A DNA stretch of 64,000 bases from Betaproteobacteria bacterium (GCA_016705475.1 JADIYD010000012.1:118501-182500), one strand, 5' to 3'. Positions 39,714 to 48,211 are shown, counted from the stretch's first letter. The notes: generated by a model not told the origin, from the sequence alone. Numbers and translations are program-made.

Positions 39714-39758
39714 CCTCCTAAGGAGCAGTTCCTGGTTCGATTCCGGGTGGGGACGCCA
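39714..39758 (+). pseudogene. 3' half of host tRNA-Arg(CCT) with attR core
   Basis: Core CCTCCTAAGG (39714-39723), then the 3' anticodon stem, AGTT, T-arm CCTGG-TTCGATT-CCGGG, acceptor TGGGGAC, G and CCA. It pairs exactly with the 5' half at 22761-22798. The bases before the core (CTCGCG) belong to the element. Without a promoter or 5' half this fragment cannot make a tRNA. Confidence 0.93.
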
Positions 39759-39780
39759 ACCCCCTTTCGGTCGCACCGCC

Positions 39781-40521
39781 ATGAAGCCGGCAAGAAAAAC
39801 TCCCCGCCATTCCGTCGATATCAGCGAAGACGGCGGCGTTCGCAACCTGCACTTCGGCTCCGAGTGGATACAGGGTGCGATGCGCATTGCCCGGCCGTGG
39901 TCGCTGGAACTGGCCTACACCCGGGAAATGATGGCCGGTCTGCTCATGCGGCCGACCGCCCACTGGCCACGCAGCGCGCTGCTGATCGGCCTCGGCGCCG
40001 GTTCGTTGGCCAAATTCATTTACCGCTATCTGCCCGACTGCCGGATCACCGTGGTCGAGATCAACCCGCAGGTCGAGTTCATCGCGCGCCAGTATTTCAA
40101 GCTACCGGACGACCCGCGTCGACTTGATGTGGTGATCGGCTGCGGCGCCGATTTCATGCTGGGCGGCGAGCGGCGTTTTGACTTGATCCTGGTCGACGGT
40201 TTCGACCCCGATGCCAAGGCCGGTGCGCTGGACACCGACCCGTTCTACCAGGCCTGCCGCGCCCGACTGAGCGACAGCGGCTTGTGCAGCTTCAACCTGC
40301 TCGGCTGGAACAAGGGTTTCAAGGGCAGTGTCGAGCGTATCCGCGCTGCTTTTGATGACCGTGTCGCCGTTTTTCCATCGTGCGACAGCGGGAACACCAT
40401 CGCTTTCGCGACGGGCGGCGAGCCGGTCGATGTCTCTCTTGAAGAGATGCGCACCCGCGCCGTACAACTGAAAAGGAGTCGCGCCTCGATCTCCTGCCGA
40501 CCATCAGCCGCCTGCAGCTGA
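39781..40521 (+). CDS. Spermidine-synthase-like methyltransferase-fold protein, C-terminal frameshift
   Basis: A protein of 246 residues with a Rossmann core of the polyamine aminopropyltransferase family: ALLIGLGAGSLAKFIYRYLP, VVEINPQVEFIARQYF and DLILVDGFDPDAKAGALDT. It may be a SpeE-like protein without proven activity. After AVQLKR (near 40475) the last 14 residues look unrelated; a shifted frame reads ESRLDLLPTISRLQL and runs to a TGA at 40556, a more natural ending. One indel at an A-rich run is likely (sequencing error or mutation). The catalytic core is intact. Confidence 0.78.
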   Translation: MKPARKTPRHSVDISEDGGVRNLHFGSEWIQGAMRIARPWSLELAYTREMMAGLLMRPTAHWPRSALLIGLGAGSLAKFIYRYLPDCRITVVEINPQVEFIARQYFKLPDDPRRLDVVIGCGADFMLGGERRFDLILVDGFDPDAKAGALDTDPFYQACRARLSDSGLCSFNLLGWNKGFKGSVERIRAAFDDRVAVFPSCDSGNTIAFATGGEPVDVSLEEMRTRAVQLKRSRASISCRPSAACS

Positions 40522-40699
40522 CCCAACCGCTACCGGACGGCCGCCTGCAATTCTGAGCGCAACGGCAACTTGCTTTTTCGGATATTTCAGCCAGACTGAA
40601 ATGATCCTCCACCGACAATAACGACAAGGCGGACAGAACAAAAATAACAAGCAGGGATTTCAGCCTGACTTCTTATTTTTTCCTATCCAGGAGGAGTAT

Positions 40700-40966
40700 A
40701 TGCTGTCCATTCAAGACGTTATCGACTATTGCGACCTTGACCGTGGTGAAATCGAGGCCATCGCCGAGCATGAACACATCCCCGTAACCGTTGCCGCCGA
40801 AATGAGCGAATTATTGCTGTGCACGCCGGACGGCGTCTGCCGCCTTCATTCGATGATCATCGAAAACATGCAGCACGCGCTTGATTCTGGCCATTACCAG
40901 CACGTGAAGGATCTGGCGGAAACCTACGAACACCTGCAGCGGACTCACCCGATACCGAGCAATTAG
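40700..40966 (+). CDS. Conserved small acidic protein, 88 aa
   Basis: Starts 6 bases after an AGGAGGAG site. It begins MLSIQDVIDYCDLDRGEIEA and is acidic, helical and soluble, with a His-rich middle. No family function is known to me. It lies alone between the spermidine-synthase-like gene and narL; the upstream region has the inverted repeat TTTCAG-CCAGA-CTGAAA at 40587-40603, a possible operator. Confidence 0.65.
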   Translation: MLSIQDVIDYCDLDRGEIEAIAEHEHIPVTVAAEMSELLLCTPDGVCRLHSMIIENMQHALDSGHYQHVKDLAETYEHLQRTHPIPSN

Positions 40967-41092
40967 CAGCCTGGTATTTGCGTTGCAGGCAGTGCGACCC
41001 AAGCCCCAACCGTCACGGAGGGGTTTTGCAGTTCAAATTTGGCCCAAAATTCGGGTTGACCGTAGCAATGCTCAAGAATCGATGCCCGACGC

Positions 41093-41758
41093 TCAGGCGT
41101 GTCGCGTTTGGGCGTAGCCGTGTTCAACGGCATAGAGCGCAACCTGCACGCGGCTGCTCATGTTCAGTTTCTTGAAGATGTTCTGCACGTGAATTTTGAC
41201 CGTGCTTTCGGCCAGATCTAGCTTGCGGGCGATTTCCTTGTTGCTTTCACCATGCGCCAGCGAGAGCAGGATGTCGCGTTCGCGCGGCGAGAAACGATCC
41301 TTTTCGTGGCCCGCCCCCTCGGCCTTCGGCGGATTGCGCACGCCCTGAATCAACTTGGCCGTCATTTGCTGCGAAACGACTGACTCGCCTTGGGCGGCAC
41401 GCCGGATGGCGTCGATCAGCGCATCGGTTTCAATATTCTTGAGCAGGTAGCCGCTGGCGCCGGCCCGCAAGGCATCAACCAGATCCTGCGCGTCTTCCGA
41501 CACGGTCAGCATGAGGACGCTGACCTCCGGCATTTCCTCGGCGATGACCTTGACCGCTTCGAGCCCCGAAACACCGGGCATGTGCAGGTCGAGCAGAGTC
41601 ACATCCGGCTTCAGCGAGCGAACCCGCTTGATGCCCTCCAGCCCGTCGCCGGCCTCGCCGACGACTTCAAAGTCCTCGTTGCGCTGGAGCAGCGACTTGA
41701 TGCCACTACGGAAAAGGGTGTGATCATCGACCAGCAGGACACGGATTTTTTCGCTCAT
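41093..41758 (-). CDS. narL: Nitrate/nitrite response regulator NarL
   Basis: A 221-residue response regulator. The receiver domain has VDDHTLFRSG and the phosphoacceptor Asp in LLDLHMPGVSGLEA (near residue 58). The LuxR-type HTH is SPRERDILLSLAHGESNKEI with STVKIHVQNIFKKLNMSSRV. It directly follows narX (2-bp gap) as in other narXL operons. It controls nitrate-responsive genes through DNA binding when phosphorylated. Confidence 0.92.
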   Translation of the reverse strand: MSEKIRVLLVDDHTLFRSGIKSLLQRNEDFEVVGEAGDGLEGIKRVRSLKPDVTLLDLHMPGVSGLEAVKVIAEEMPEVSVLMLTVSEDAQDLVDALRAGASGYLLKNIETDALIDAIRRAAQGESVVSQQMTAKLIQGVRNPPKAEGAGHEKDRFSPRERDILLSLAHGESNKEIARKLDLAESTVKIHVQNIFKKLNMSSRVQVALYAVEHGYAQTRHA

Positions 41759-41760
41759 TT

Positions 41761-43701
41761 TCAGGCAGCCTCTTTGCTTTCTCTAGGCAAGGTCAAGGTA
41801 ACCCGGGAACCCGCTCCCGGTATCGACGCAATACGACATTCGCCACCAATCCGGTGGGCGCGCTCGCGCATGATCTTCAGGCCGACGTGGCGGTCGGACA
41901 GACAATTTGGGCAGTTTTCCGGATCGAAGCCGACACCGTCGTCCTCGATGTCGATCTTAATGCGTCCAGACTCGCGTTTGGCCACGACCCGCACATGCCT
42001 GGCCTTTGCATGCTTGCGGATATTGGACAGGGACTCCTGGACGATGTGCATGATCTGAATCTCGTCGGTCGGCACTTGCGCCGCGCCACCGCCGATGCGT
42101 TCGAACTCGGTGGCGATGCCGGTCTGCCCCTCGAATTTCTGCAATGTGCTCTGGATCGCCGTATCGAGGTCGGACTGATGGACACGCGTGCGGAAATGGA
42201 CGAGCAGTTCGCGCACATCGTCGTAACTTTCCTGGACGCCTTCGCGCAATTGCCCTGCCGTCTGCATCGCCTCTTCTGCTTTGCCCTTGCGCAGGGAATC
42301 CTGCAGCAACTGGACCTGGATATTGAGGAAGGCGAGGCCCTGGGCGATGGAATCGTGCAGCTCCTGCGCGAGCAGGTTGCGCTCTTCGGAAACGGCCAGC
42401 TCCTTCTCGCGGGATTTGAGGCGCTGGTTTTCAATCGCCACGCCGAGATGGTGGCCAAGCGTCTCGAGCAGATGAATTTCCTGCTCGGAAAGCGCCTGCG
42501 GCCGACGGAAATAAAGGTTGTAAACCCCGAGTTTGTGCTTGTCGTAAAGAATGCTGAATGCCGTGGCAGTGGCGAAGCCTTCGCGAATGCAGGTTCGCAA
42601 TTTCATGCCTTCGGGCGGGTTGACCGTGGCAAATGCCGCCGAAACGCTGGACTGGAAGACCTCGCCACACAGGCAGTCGCCACAGTTCATTTCCGCTTCG
42701 CGGTCGAGAAACTCTTCGGACAGTCCCTCAGAAATAAGCAGGCACAATTTGTCCGACTGAGGGTCGTACATGCGGACAGCACCGGCATCCGCGCCCAGCG
42801 CCGATTTGATCTTATCGAGGAAGCCCCGGCTCAACACCTCGACCGGTGCCGGCTCGCTCAGGAAGGTGGTCACCGAGTACAGAATACCCAACTCGTGATT
42901 GCGCTGAGCAAGGCGGCGGGTCTCCGCCTCGACGCGCTGCTCCAGCGTGCCGTAGGCGTCCTGCAGGTGCGCAGCCATCTGGTTGAAACCAAAAGCCAGT
43001 CCACCCAGTTCATCGTCGCTATCGACCGGCAAGCGCACGGTCAGATCATTGTCGGTCATGCGCTGCATACCGGCATGCAGGGTGCCGACCGGTCGAATGA
43101 CCAGCTGAGAGAAATAACGGATAAGGATAAGCGTGCCAATAATCGCCAGCACCATCAGCGCCGCCTGTACGCTGCGCAACAGATTGGTGTCGGCGGCATA
43201 GCTGCGCTCCATCGACAGCACCAACTCATTGATGGACCCGACGAATAGCTCAAGCTTGCTGTCGAACTGCTGCAGCGCGACCTCGCGCTCGCCTCGCACA
43301 CCGGTCAGATAACTTGCCACAACCGGCCGCATGGTTTCCCGCCAGACCTTTTCAACCGATAGCAGACGATCCTGGACCTCGGCGTTGCGTGGTGGTGACA
43401 GCGGACGCTCGGGATCGCCGAGTTGCAAGTCGCTCAGAACATCATCAAAACGCGTTAATTCTTCGCTCAGTGCTTGTGCCGTGCTCAGTTCCGGCGCCTT
43501 TGCTTCGAGATCGCGCGCCATCAGGTGGCCCATGCGATAGGTCCGCATGCGCTGGCTGCCGGCATCGTTGATCGCGGCGGCGACACCTTCCAGTTGCCAG
43601 GAAATGAGCAGCGTCAATCCGATAGCCGTGGCGGCCACCAGAAAAAACGCCATCAGCATACCGATGATCTTGCGCGAAAGCTTGCCAGGATTGCCTAGCA
43701 T
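41761..43701 (-). CDS. narX: Nitrate/nitrite sensor histidine kinase NarX
   Basis: About 646 residues. Transmembrane helix 1 (around 10-32) is followed by the periplasmic sensor with the nitrate-binding P-box-like INDAGSQRMRTYRMGHLMA. Then come a second membrane helix, HAMP, a GAF-like region with MNCGDCLCGEVF cysteines, and the HisKA_3 site LAQELHDSIAQGLAFLNIQV with the phosphorylated His. The ATPase domain ends with DDGVGFDP and GLKIMRERAHRIGG. ATG 43701 (MLGNPGKLSRK) is preferred to 43758. Partner of NarL. Confidence 0.92.
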   Translation of the reverse strand: MLGNPGKLSRKIIGMLMAFFLVAATAIGLTLLISWQLEGVAAAINDAGSQRMRTYRMGHLMARDLEAKAPELSTAQALSEELTRFDDVLSDLQLGDPERPLSPPRNAEVQDRLLSVEKVWRETMRPVVASYLTGVRGEREVALQQFDSKLELFVGSINELVLSMERSYAADTNLLRSVQAALMVLAIIGTLILIRYFSQLVIRPVGTLHAGMQRMTDNDLTVRLPVDSDDELGGLAFGFNQMAAHLQDAYGTLEQRVEAETRRLAQRNHELGILYSVTTFLSEPAPVEVLSRGFLDKIKSALGADAGAVRMYDPQSDKLCLLISEGLSEEFLDREAEMNCGDCLCGEVFQSSVSAAFATVNPPEGMKLRTCIREGFATATAFSILYDKHKLGVYNLYFRRPQALSEQEIHLLETLGHHLGVAIENQRLKSREKELAVSEERNLLAQELHDSIAQGLAFLNIQVQLLQDSLRKGKAEEAMQTAGQLREGVQESYDDVRELLVHFRTRVHQSDLDTAIQSTLQKFEGQTGIATEFERIGGGAAQVPTDEIQIMHIVQESLSNIRKHAKARHVRVVAKRESGRIKIDIEDDGVGFDPENCPNCLSDRHVGLKIMRERAHRIGGECRIASIPGAGSRVTLTLPRESKEAA

Positions 43702-43773
43702 CAGGAATTGTCCGGAATCCAAATGTCTAACCTTAGCGCCACGCCCCCGGGAAAGCAAAGGAGATGGATCAAG

Positions 43774-43803
43774 AAAAAAGCCCGCCGGTTTGACCCGGCG
43801 GGC
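43774..43803 (-). terminator. Terminator of the nrtABD operon
   Basis: On the minus strand GCCCGCCGG and CCGGCGGGC flank a short loop and run into T6. It follows nrtD and separates it from narX. Confidence 0.88.
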
Positions 43804-43853
43804 AAAAAGTCGCTTTGGAGAGAGCGCCGCGACGATGAATCGACTGATCTTGC

Positions 43854-44672
43854 TCAGGCGGCCTGTTTTTCGACGTGCGCCTGTTTTTCGTAAAGGAACT
43901 CAAGAACCGCAGCGCGGTAGCCGATGTAGTCCGGATCATGGGCCAGGGTCAGGCGATGACGCGGGCGCGGCAAATTGACTTCGAGGATTTCACCGATGGT
44001 CGCCGCCGGGCCGTTGGTCATCATGACGATCTTGTCGGAGAGCAGTACGGCCTCGTCGACATCGTGGGTAACCATGACCGTGGTCGCCTTGGTTGTCTCG
44101 CAGATGCGCATCAATTCGTCCTGCAGCTTGGCGCGGGTCAGCGCGTCGAGGGCGCCGAAGGGCTCGTCCATGAGCAGAACCTTCGGCTCCATGGAGAGCG
44201 CCCGGGCAATGCCGACACGCTGCTTCATGCCGCCGGAGATTTCGTTCGGGTACTTGCTGCTGGCGTGATCGAGGCCAACCAGGCTGATCGCGGCGGCCGT
44301 GCGGTCCCGCAGTTTCTGCTTGCTTTCCTTCGTGCCGAAGACGCGCTCGACAGCCAGATAGACGTTCTCGAAGCAGGTCAGCCAGGGCAGCAGGCTGTGG
44401 TTCTGGAAAACCACGGCGCGTTCCGGGCCAGGACCGGCGATTTCGCGGTCTTCGAGCAACAGCACGCCATCGGTCGGCTTGGTGAGCCCGGCGATGAGGT
44501 TGAGCAGGGTCGATTTGCCGCAGCCCGAGTGGCCGATCAACGCAATGAACTCGCCCTTCTTGATGGTCAGGTTAATGTCGCGCAGGGCGACGAACTTGCC
44601 CTTCTTGGTTTCGAAGGTCTGACCGACGGTTTGAACCTGTACGAACTTTTCCATGGTGTTTGCTCCGCTCAT
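43854..44672 (-). CDS. nrtD: Nitrate ABC transporter, ATP-binding subunit
   Basis: A 272-residue ATPase: LIGHSGCGKSTLLNLIAG (Walker A), EISGGMKQRVGIARAL (signature), VLLMDEPFGALDALTRAKLQ (Walker B) and VTHDVDEAV (switch His). This is the NrtD/SsuB/TauB family; next to NrtA and NrtB it is the nitrate transporter ATPase. ATG 44672 overlaps the nrtB stop (ATGA). An in-frame extension to 44798 is antisense to nothing useful and is not conserved. Confidence 0.92.
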   Translation of the reverse strand: MSGANTMEKFVQVQTVGQTFETKKGKFVALRDINLTIKKGEFIALIGHSGCGKSTLLNLIAGLTKPTDGVLLLEDREIAGPGPERAVVFQNHSLLPWLTCFENVYLAVERVFGTKESKQKLRDRTAAAISLVGLDHASSKYPNEISGGMKQRVGIARALSMEPKVLLMDEPFGALDALTRAKLQDELMRICETTKATTVMVTHDVDEAVLLSDKIVMMTNGPAATIGEILEVNLPRPRHRLTLAHDPDYIGYRAAVLEFLYEKQAHVEKQAA

Positions 44673-45604
44673 GACGATTCCTTGGTCAGCTTCTTGGCCA
44701 GCAGGATCAGGCTTTGCTCGAGAATCAGCCCGACGATGCCGATGACGAAAATGGCGATGATGATGTGCTCCACCTTCAGGTTGTTCCACTCGTCCCACAC
44801 CCAGAAGCCGATTCCGACGCCGCCGGTCAGCATTTCAGCGGCAACGATGACCAGCCAGGCAGTGCCGATCGACAGGCGGATACCGGTCAGGATGTAGGGC
44901 AGCACGGCCGGCAGCAGGATCTTGGTAACGACTTTCCACTCCGACAGCGCGAGGACGCGGGCGACGTTGAGATAATCCTGCGGCACGCGCTGGACGCCCT
45001 GCGCGGTGTTCATGATCATCGGCCAGATCGAGCAGATGAAAATGGTGTAGGTCGCTGCCGGGTCAGCCCGCTGGAAGACGAGCAGGCCGATCGGCAACCA
45101 AGCCAGCGGCGAAACCGGGCGCAGGAGGCTGATGATCGGGTTGACCATGGCCGCCAGGAAAGCCGAGCGGCCCAGGATGAAGCCGAGCGGAATGCCGACC
45201 AGCGCGGCAAAGCCGAAGCCGATACCGACGCGTTGCAGCGAGGACAGGATGTTCCAGCCAATGCCCTGGTCGTTCGGGCCGTTCTGGTAGAACGGGTCGG
45301 CAAACAGTACAGCCGCGGCATCCCAGGTTTTCAATGGGCCGGGAATGCTGCCGCCTTTCATGGTGGCGATGTACCAGATACCGAGCAGCACCAGCATGCC
45401 CAACAGCGGCGGCAGGACGGCGCGGCCGAATCCGGCCAGCTTCTCAGCGAAAGGTGTGCCCGGGTCAAGCGGCACGGTGGCGGTTTTTTCCATTTTCTTT
45501 TCCTTGGCAGGAGCAACGGTCGGCTCTACAGCGCCGATTTCCTCAATTCCACGGTCAACCGGAATTTTTGCCCCAAAATCAACATTCATCGTCAGTGCGC
45601 TCAT
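44669..45604 (-). CDS. nrtB: Nitrate ABC transporter, permease subunit
   Basis: A 311-residue permease with about six membrane helices after a soluble N-terminal 65 residues. The EAA loop reads AQGVQRVPQDYLNVARVLAL then EWKVVTKILLPAVLPYI. It forms the channel for nitrate or nitrite uptake with NrtA and NrtD. One copy of a dispersed CCACGGTCAACC motif lies inside its first codons (45549-45560). Confidence 0.92.
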   Translation of the reverse strand: MSALTMNVDFGAKIPVDRGIEEIGAVEPTVAPAKEKKMEKTATVPLDPGTPFAEKLAGFGRAVLPPLLGMLVLLGIWYIATMKGGSIPGPLKTWDAAAVLFADPFYQNGPNDQGIGWNILSSLQRVGIGFGFAALVGIPLGFILGRSAFLAAMVNPIISLLRPVSPLAWLPIGLLVFQRADPAATYTIFICSIWPMIMNTAQGVQRVPQDYLNVARVLALSEWKVVTKILLPAVLPYILTGIRLSIGTAWLVIVAAEMLTGGVGIGFWVWDEWNNLKVEHIIIAIFVIGIVGLILEQSLILLAKKLTKESS

Positions 45605-45672
45605 GGTTCTCTCCTAAGCGTTGGTTGAACGTCATTCCAGCAATCGCCGGAATGACGCTTCCTCGACTGGCC

Positions 45673-46950
45673 TTAAGCCTTTACTTTGAAACCATCGGCA
45701 TACTTGGCCGGATCCTTGCCGTCCCAGACCACGCCGTCGATCAGCTTGTGGCTGCGCATCTCGCTCTTCGGCAGCGCGACGCCGGCGGCGGTAGCGCCCT
45801 GCTTGTAAATGTCGATACGGTTAACCTTCTTGGCGATTTCGAGATAGTTCGGGTGATCCTTGAGCAGGCCCCAACGCTTGTGCTGGGTCATGAACCACAT
45901 GCCGTCGCTGAGGTAGGGGAAGTTCACCGCGCCGTCGTTGAAGAACTTCATGTGGTTCTTGTCGTCCCAGCTCTTGCCCAGGCCGTTCTGGTAGCGACCG
46001 AGCATGCGGGCAACGATGACCTCGGTGTCGGTATTGACGTAGGCCTTCTGGGCGATGGTTTCAGCCGTCTTCTGCTTGTTGGCCAGCGAGGCGTCGATCC
46101 ACTTGCCGGCGTCGAGGATGGCAGCAACGACGGCGCGGGCGGTATTCGGATTTTTCTGCACCCATTCGGCGGTGGTGCCGAGCACCTTTTCCGGATGATC
46201 GGTCCAGATGTCCTGAGTGGTGACGGCGGTGAAGCCGATGTTGTCCATGATGGCCCGGTTGTTCCACGGTTCGCCGACACAGTAGCCGTCCATGTTGCCG
46301 ACGCGCATGTTGGCAACCATCTGCGGCGGCGGCACGGTAATCGTCTTGACATCCTTGAGCGGGTTGATGCCCTGGGCAGCCAGCCAGTAGTACAGCCACA
46401 TGGCGTGGGTGCCGGTCGGGAAGGTCTGGGCGAAGGTATATTCGCGCTCCTTCTTGGCGACCAGCTTGGCCAGGCTCGGGCCGTCGATGGCGCCCTTGTC
46501 CTTCAACTGGTTGGAGAGGGTGATCGCCTGACCGTTGTTGTTCAGGCTCATCAGGACGTTCATGTCCTTCTTCGGACCACCGACGCCCATCTGCACGCCG
46601 TAGATCAAGCCGTAAAGCACGTGGGCGGCATCGATTTCACCATTGACCATCTTGTCGCGAACGGCAGCCCAGGATGCCTCCTTGGTCGGGATGATCTTGA
46701 TGCCGTACTTCTCGTCAAACTTCATGACCGAAGCCATGACGACGGAGGCGCAGTCGGTGAGCGGGATGAAGCCGATACGGACTTCCTTCTTTTCGGGGGC
46801 GTCGGAACCAGCAGCCCAGGCGCCGCTGCGAACGCCGGGGGGGACCATGGCCATCAGAGAGGCTCCCAAGGCAGTTGATACGAAATCACGACGTGAAATG
46901 CCCGGCTTGTCGGTGACGACTTCCGGTGCGGCCATTTTCTTGTCTTCCAT
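45673..46950 (-). CDS. nrtA: Nitrate ABC transporter, substrate-binding protein (Tat-exported)
   Basis: A 425-residue binding protein of the NrtA/CmpA type. The N-terminus has a twin-arginine signal SRRDFVSTALGASLMAMVPP ending near GAWA (about residue 47). The body shows KKEVRIGFIPLTDCASVVMA, GPKKDMNVLMSLNNNGQAIT and GYCVGEPWNNRAI, which are ligand-site segments of nitrate-binding proteins. It is first in the nrtA-nrtB-nrtD operon, behind a sigma-54 promoter and a hairpin leader. Confidence 0.93.
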   Translation of the reverse strand: MEDKKMAAPEVVTDKPGISRRDFVSTALGASLMAMVPPGVRSGAWAAGSDAPEKKEVRIGFIPLTDCASVVMASVMKFDEKYGIKIIPTKEASWAAVRDKMVNGEIDAAHVLYGLIYGVQMGVGGPKKDMNVLMSLNNNGQAITLSNQLKDKGAIDGPSLAKLVAKKEREYTFAQTFPTGTHAMWLYYWLAAQGINPLKDVKTITVPPPQMVANMRVGNMDGYCVGEPWNNRAIMDNIGFTAVTTQDIWTDHPEKVLGTTAEWVQKNPNTARAVVAAILDAGKWIDASLANKQKTAETIAQKAYVNTDTEVIVARMLGRYQNGLGKSWDDKNHMKFFNDGAVNFPYLSDGMWFMTQHKRWGLLKDHPNYLEIAKKVNRIDIYKQGATAAGVALPKSEMRSHKLIDGVVWDGKDPAKYADGFKVKA

Positions 46951-46976
46951 TGCTTGCTCCTTGATTGCGAGAATCC

Positions 46977-47032
46977 AAAAACAGAATGGGCGTCACATCC
47001 AGACCGCCAATTGGCAGCTCGGATGGACGCCC
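46977..47032 (-). promoter_or_regulatory. Terminator-like hairpin in the nrtA leader (possible NasT attenuator)
   Basis: On the minus strand GGGCGTC...ATCC pairs with GGAT...GACGCCC (7 bp plus an inner 4 bp), followed by ATTCTGTTTTTGG. It lies between the sigma-54 promoter and the nrtA ATG. A terminator in this place is what ANTAR proteins such as NasT overcome; the nasT gene is next door. Confidence 0.6.
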
Positions 47033-47100
47033 GTGTCCTTGAATCGGCTTTCGCTCGATTCTCGCCCGGCCGCCATTGACCGTGCGCTTTGGTAGGACTA

Positions 47101-47117
47101 TTGCAATGGCCGTGCCA
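47101..47117 (-). promoter_or_regulatory. Sigma-54 promoter of nrtA
   Basis: On the minus strand TGGCACGGCCATTGCAA fits the -24/-12 consensus TGGCACG-N4-TTGCA exactly with correct spacing. Confidence 0.85.
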
Positions 47118-47206
47118 GCACTAGTTAATTAGAACTAGTCACAATTAACTAGCTTATTTTCATGCACTTAGGTAGTTTTTTATCCGGCCACCGAGGCCGG
47201 AATGGA

Positions 47207-47223
47207 TGCACTATTGCAGTGCA
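47207..47223. promoter_or_regulatory. NtrC-type enhancer palindrome upstream of nrtA
   Basis: TGCACT-ATTGC-AGTGCA, a perfect 6-5-6 palindrome close to the NtrC site TGCACC-N5-GGTGCA. It lies about 90 bases upstream of the sigma-54 element, a usual enhancer distance. Confidence 0.65.
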
Positions 47224-47246
47224 ACATACGGCTTCACCGCACAGCT

Positions 47247-47822
47247 TTAGAGCAGTACGCGCGCCATGTCGATCACGTCACGTGCCACTTTGGCAATGGT
47301 CTGACCACGCTCCATCGCCAGCTTGCGCATGGCGTGATACGCCGCATCTTCGTCCAGTCCACGCGCCTTCATGAGTACGCCCTTGGCCTGGTCGACCAGT
47401 TTGCGATCCGTCAGCTTCCTTGAAGTGGCTTCCAGTTCGCGGCGCAAGGCCTGCGTGTCATCGAAACGCGCCCGCGCTACATCCACGATCGGTTTGATCC
47501 GCTTTGGGTCGAGGCCGTCGACCACATAGGCCGAAACGCCCGCCTTGACGGCATCCCGGATAGTTTCCTGGCCATCTTCATGCGTAAAGATCACGACCGG
47601 ACGCGGCATGTCCTTGTTCATCGCAGCGAGATGCTCGAGGGTATCCCGACTCGGGCTGTCGGTATCGATCAGGATGACGTCAGGCTGCAGGCGTTCGACT
47701 TCAGCCGTCAGATTTTCTGAGCCAGCCAGAATGGCGGCAACCTGATAGCCGGCCAACGCCAGGCCGGCGCAGATTTCGCCAGCACGGATACGGGATTCAT
47801 CAATGACAAGTACGGTAAGCAT
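47247..47822 (-). CDS. nasT: ANTAR-domain antiterminator/response regulator (NasT-like)
   Basis: A 191-residue protein. The receiver-like domain (1-120) has VLVIDESRIRAGEI and ILIDTDSPSRDTL with the equivalent of the acceptor Asp. The ANTAR domain at the C-terminus reads LVDQAKGVLMKARGLDEDAA then YHAMRKLAMERGQTIAKVA. NasT-type proteins bind leader RNA hairpins and prevent termination in nitrate-assimilation operons. The usual partner NasS is not adjacent. It is divergent from nothing: it points away from nrtA's start and its product could act on the nrtA and narK leaders. Confidence 0.88.
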   Translation of the reverse strand: MLTVLVIDESRIRAGEICAGLALAGYQVAAILAGSENLTAEVERLQPDVILIDTDSPSRDTLEHLAAMNKDMPRPVVIFTHEDGQETIRDAVKAGVSAYVVDGLDPKRIKPIVDVARARFDDTQALRRELEATSRKLTDRKLVDQAKGVLMKARGLDEDAAYHAMRKLAMERGQTIAKVARDVIDMARVLL

Positions 47823-47839
47823 GCAACGTTACTAGCAAG

Positions 47840-48211
47840 CTACAGGCCAGCCACCTCCAGCGCTGCCGTTGCCATGGCCTGAACCACCAGTTCGTGCTCG
47901 CCAATGGCGTTGCCCAGTGAAAATTCCACTTTTGGGTAGGTCGACCGCAGCAGCTCCATCATCTCCGGCGTTTCCTTCTTCAAATGCCCGCCACGCGCGA
48001 CGAACATGGGCATGACGACGATTTTGTCCGCCCCCTGTGCGATCAGCTCAGCAGCGCGTTCAGGCAGGGTCGGCGTCATGAATTCGAGAAAGGCCAGCTC
48101 GACTGGCACGCTCGTCATGCGCTGGCGAATCGCGGCTTGCACGCGGCGCATCGGGTTGGCCCATTCCGGGTCGCGGGCGCCGTGGGCGAAGAGGATGAGG
48201 GCTGTCGTCAT
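47840..48211 (-). CDS. sirB: Sirohydrochlorin chelatase, short CbiX/SirB type
   Basis: A 123-residue single-domain chelatase: TALILFAHGARDPEWANPM with the metal His near residue 10, then VVMPMFVARGGHLKKETPEM with a second His. Such proteins insert iron (or cobalt) into sirohydrochlorin. Placed 17 bases before nasT and within the nitrite reductase region, it likely makes siroheme for NirB. Confidence 0.88.
   Translation of the reverse strand: MTTALILFAHGARDPEWANPMRRVQAAIRQRMTSVPVELAFLEFMTPTLPERAAELIAQGADKIVVMPMFVARGGHLKKETPEMMELLRSTYPKVEFSLGNAIGEHELVVQAMATAALEVAGL

Larger units (their letters stand above)
22791..39723 (+). mobile_element. Integrative mobilizable element in tRNA-Arg(CCT), about 16.9 kb
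   Basis: Bounded by 10-bp core repeats in the halves of a split tRNA-Arg gene. It carries a tyrosine integrase near the right end, paired integrase-arm-like repeats at both ends, a substitute tRNA-Arg near the left end, mobilization genes (MobC, MobA-type relaxase) but no mating-pair formation genes, an ArdC antirestriction gene, a double-specificity methyltransferase, and a type I restriction operon with a kinase/HIRAN extension. It therefore looks mobilizable rather than self-conjugative. The neighbouring host genes (uup on the left, a spermidine-synthase-like gene on the right) flank the empty site. Confidence 0.9.

Noticed and set aside
41854..43248. Long plus-strand frame (464 codons) opposite narX
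   Set aside because: Antisense shadow of narX with no start signals or recognised motifs.
47184..47200. CCGGCC/GGCCGG hairpin below nasT as a terminator
   Set aside because: On the nasT strand it is followed by an A-rich run, not a T-run, so it does not look like a terminator.
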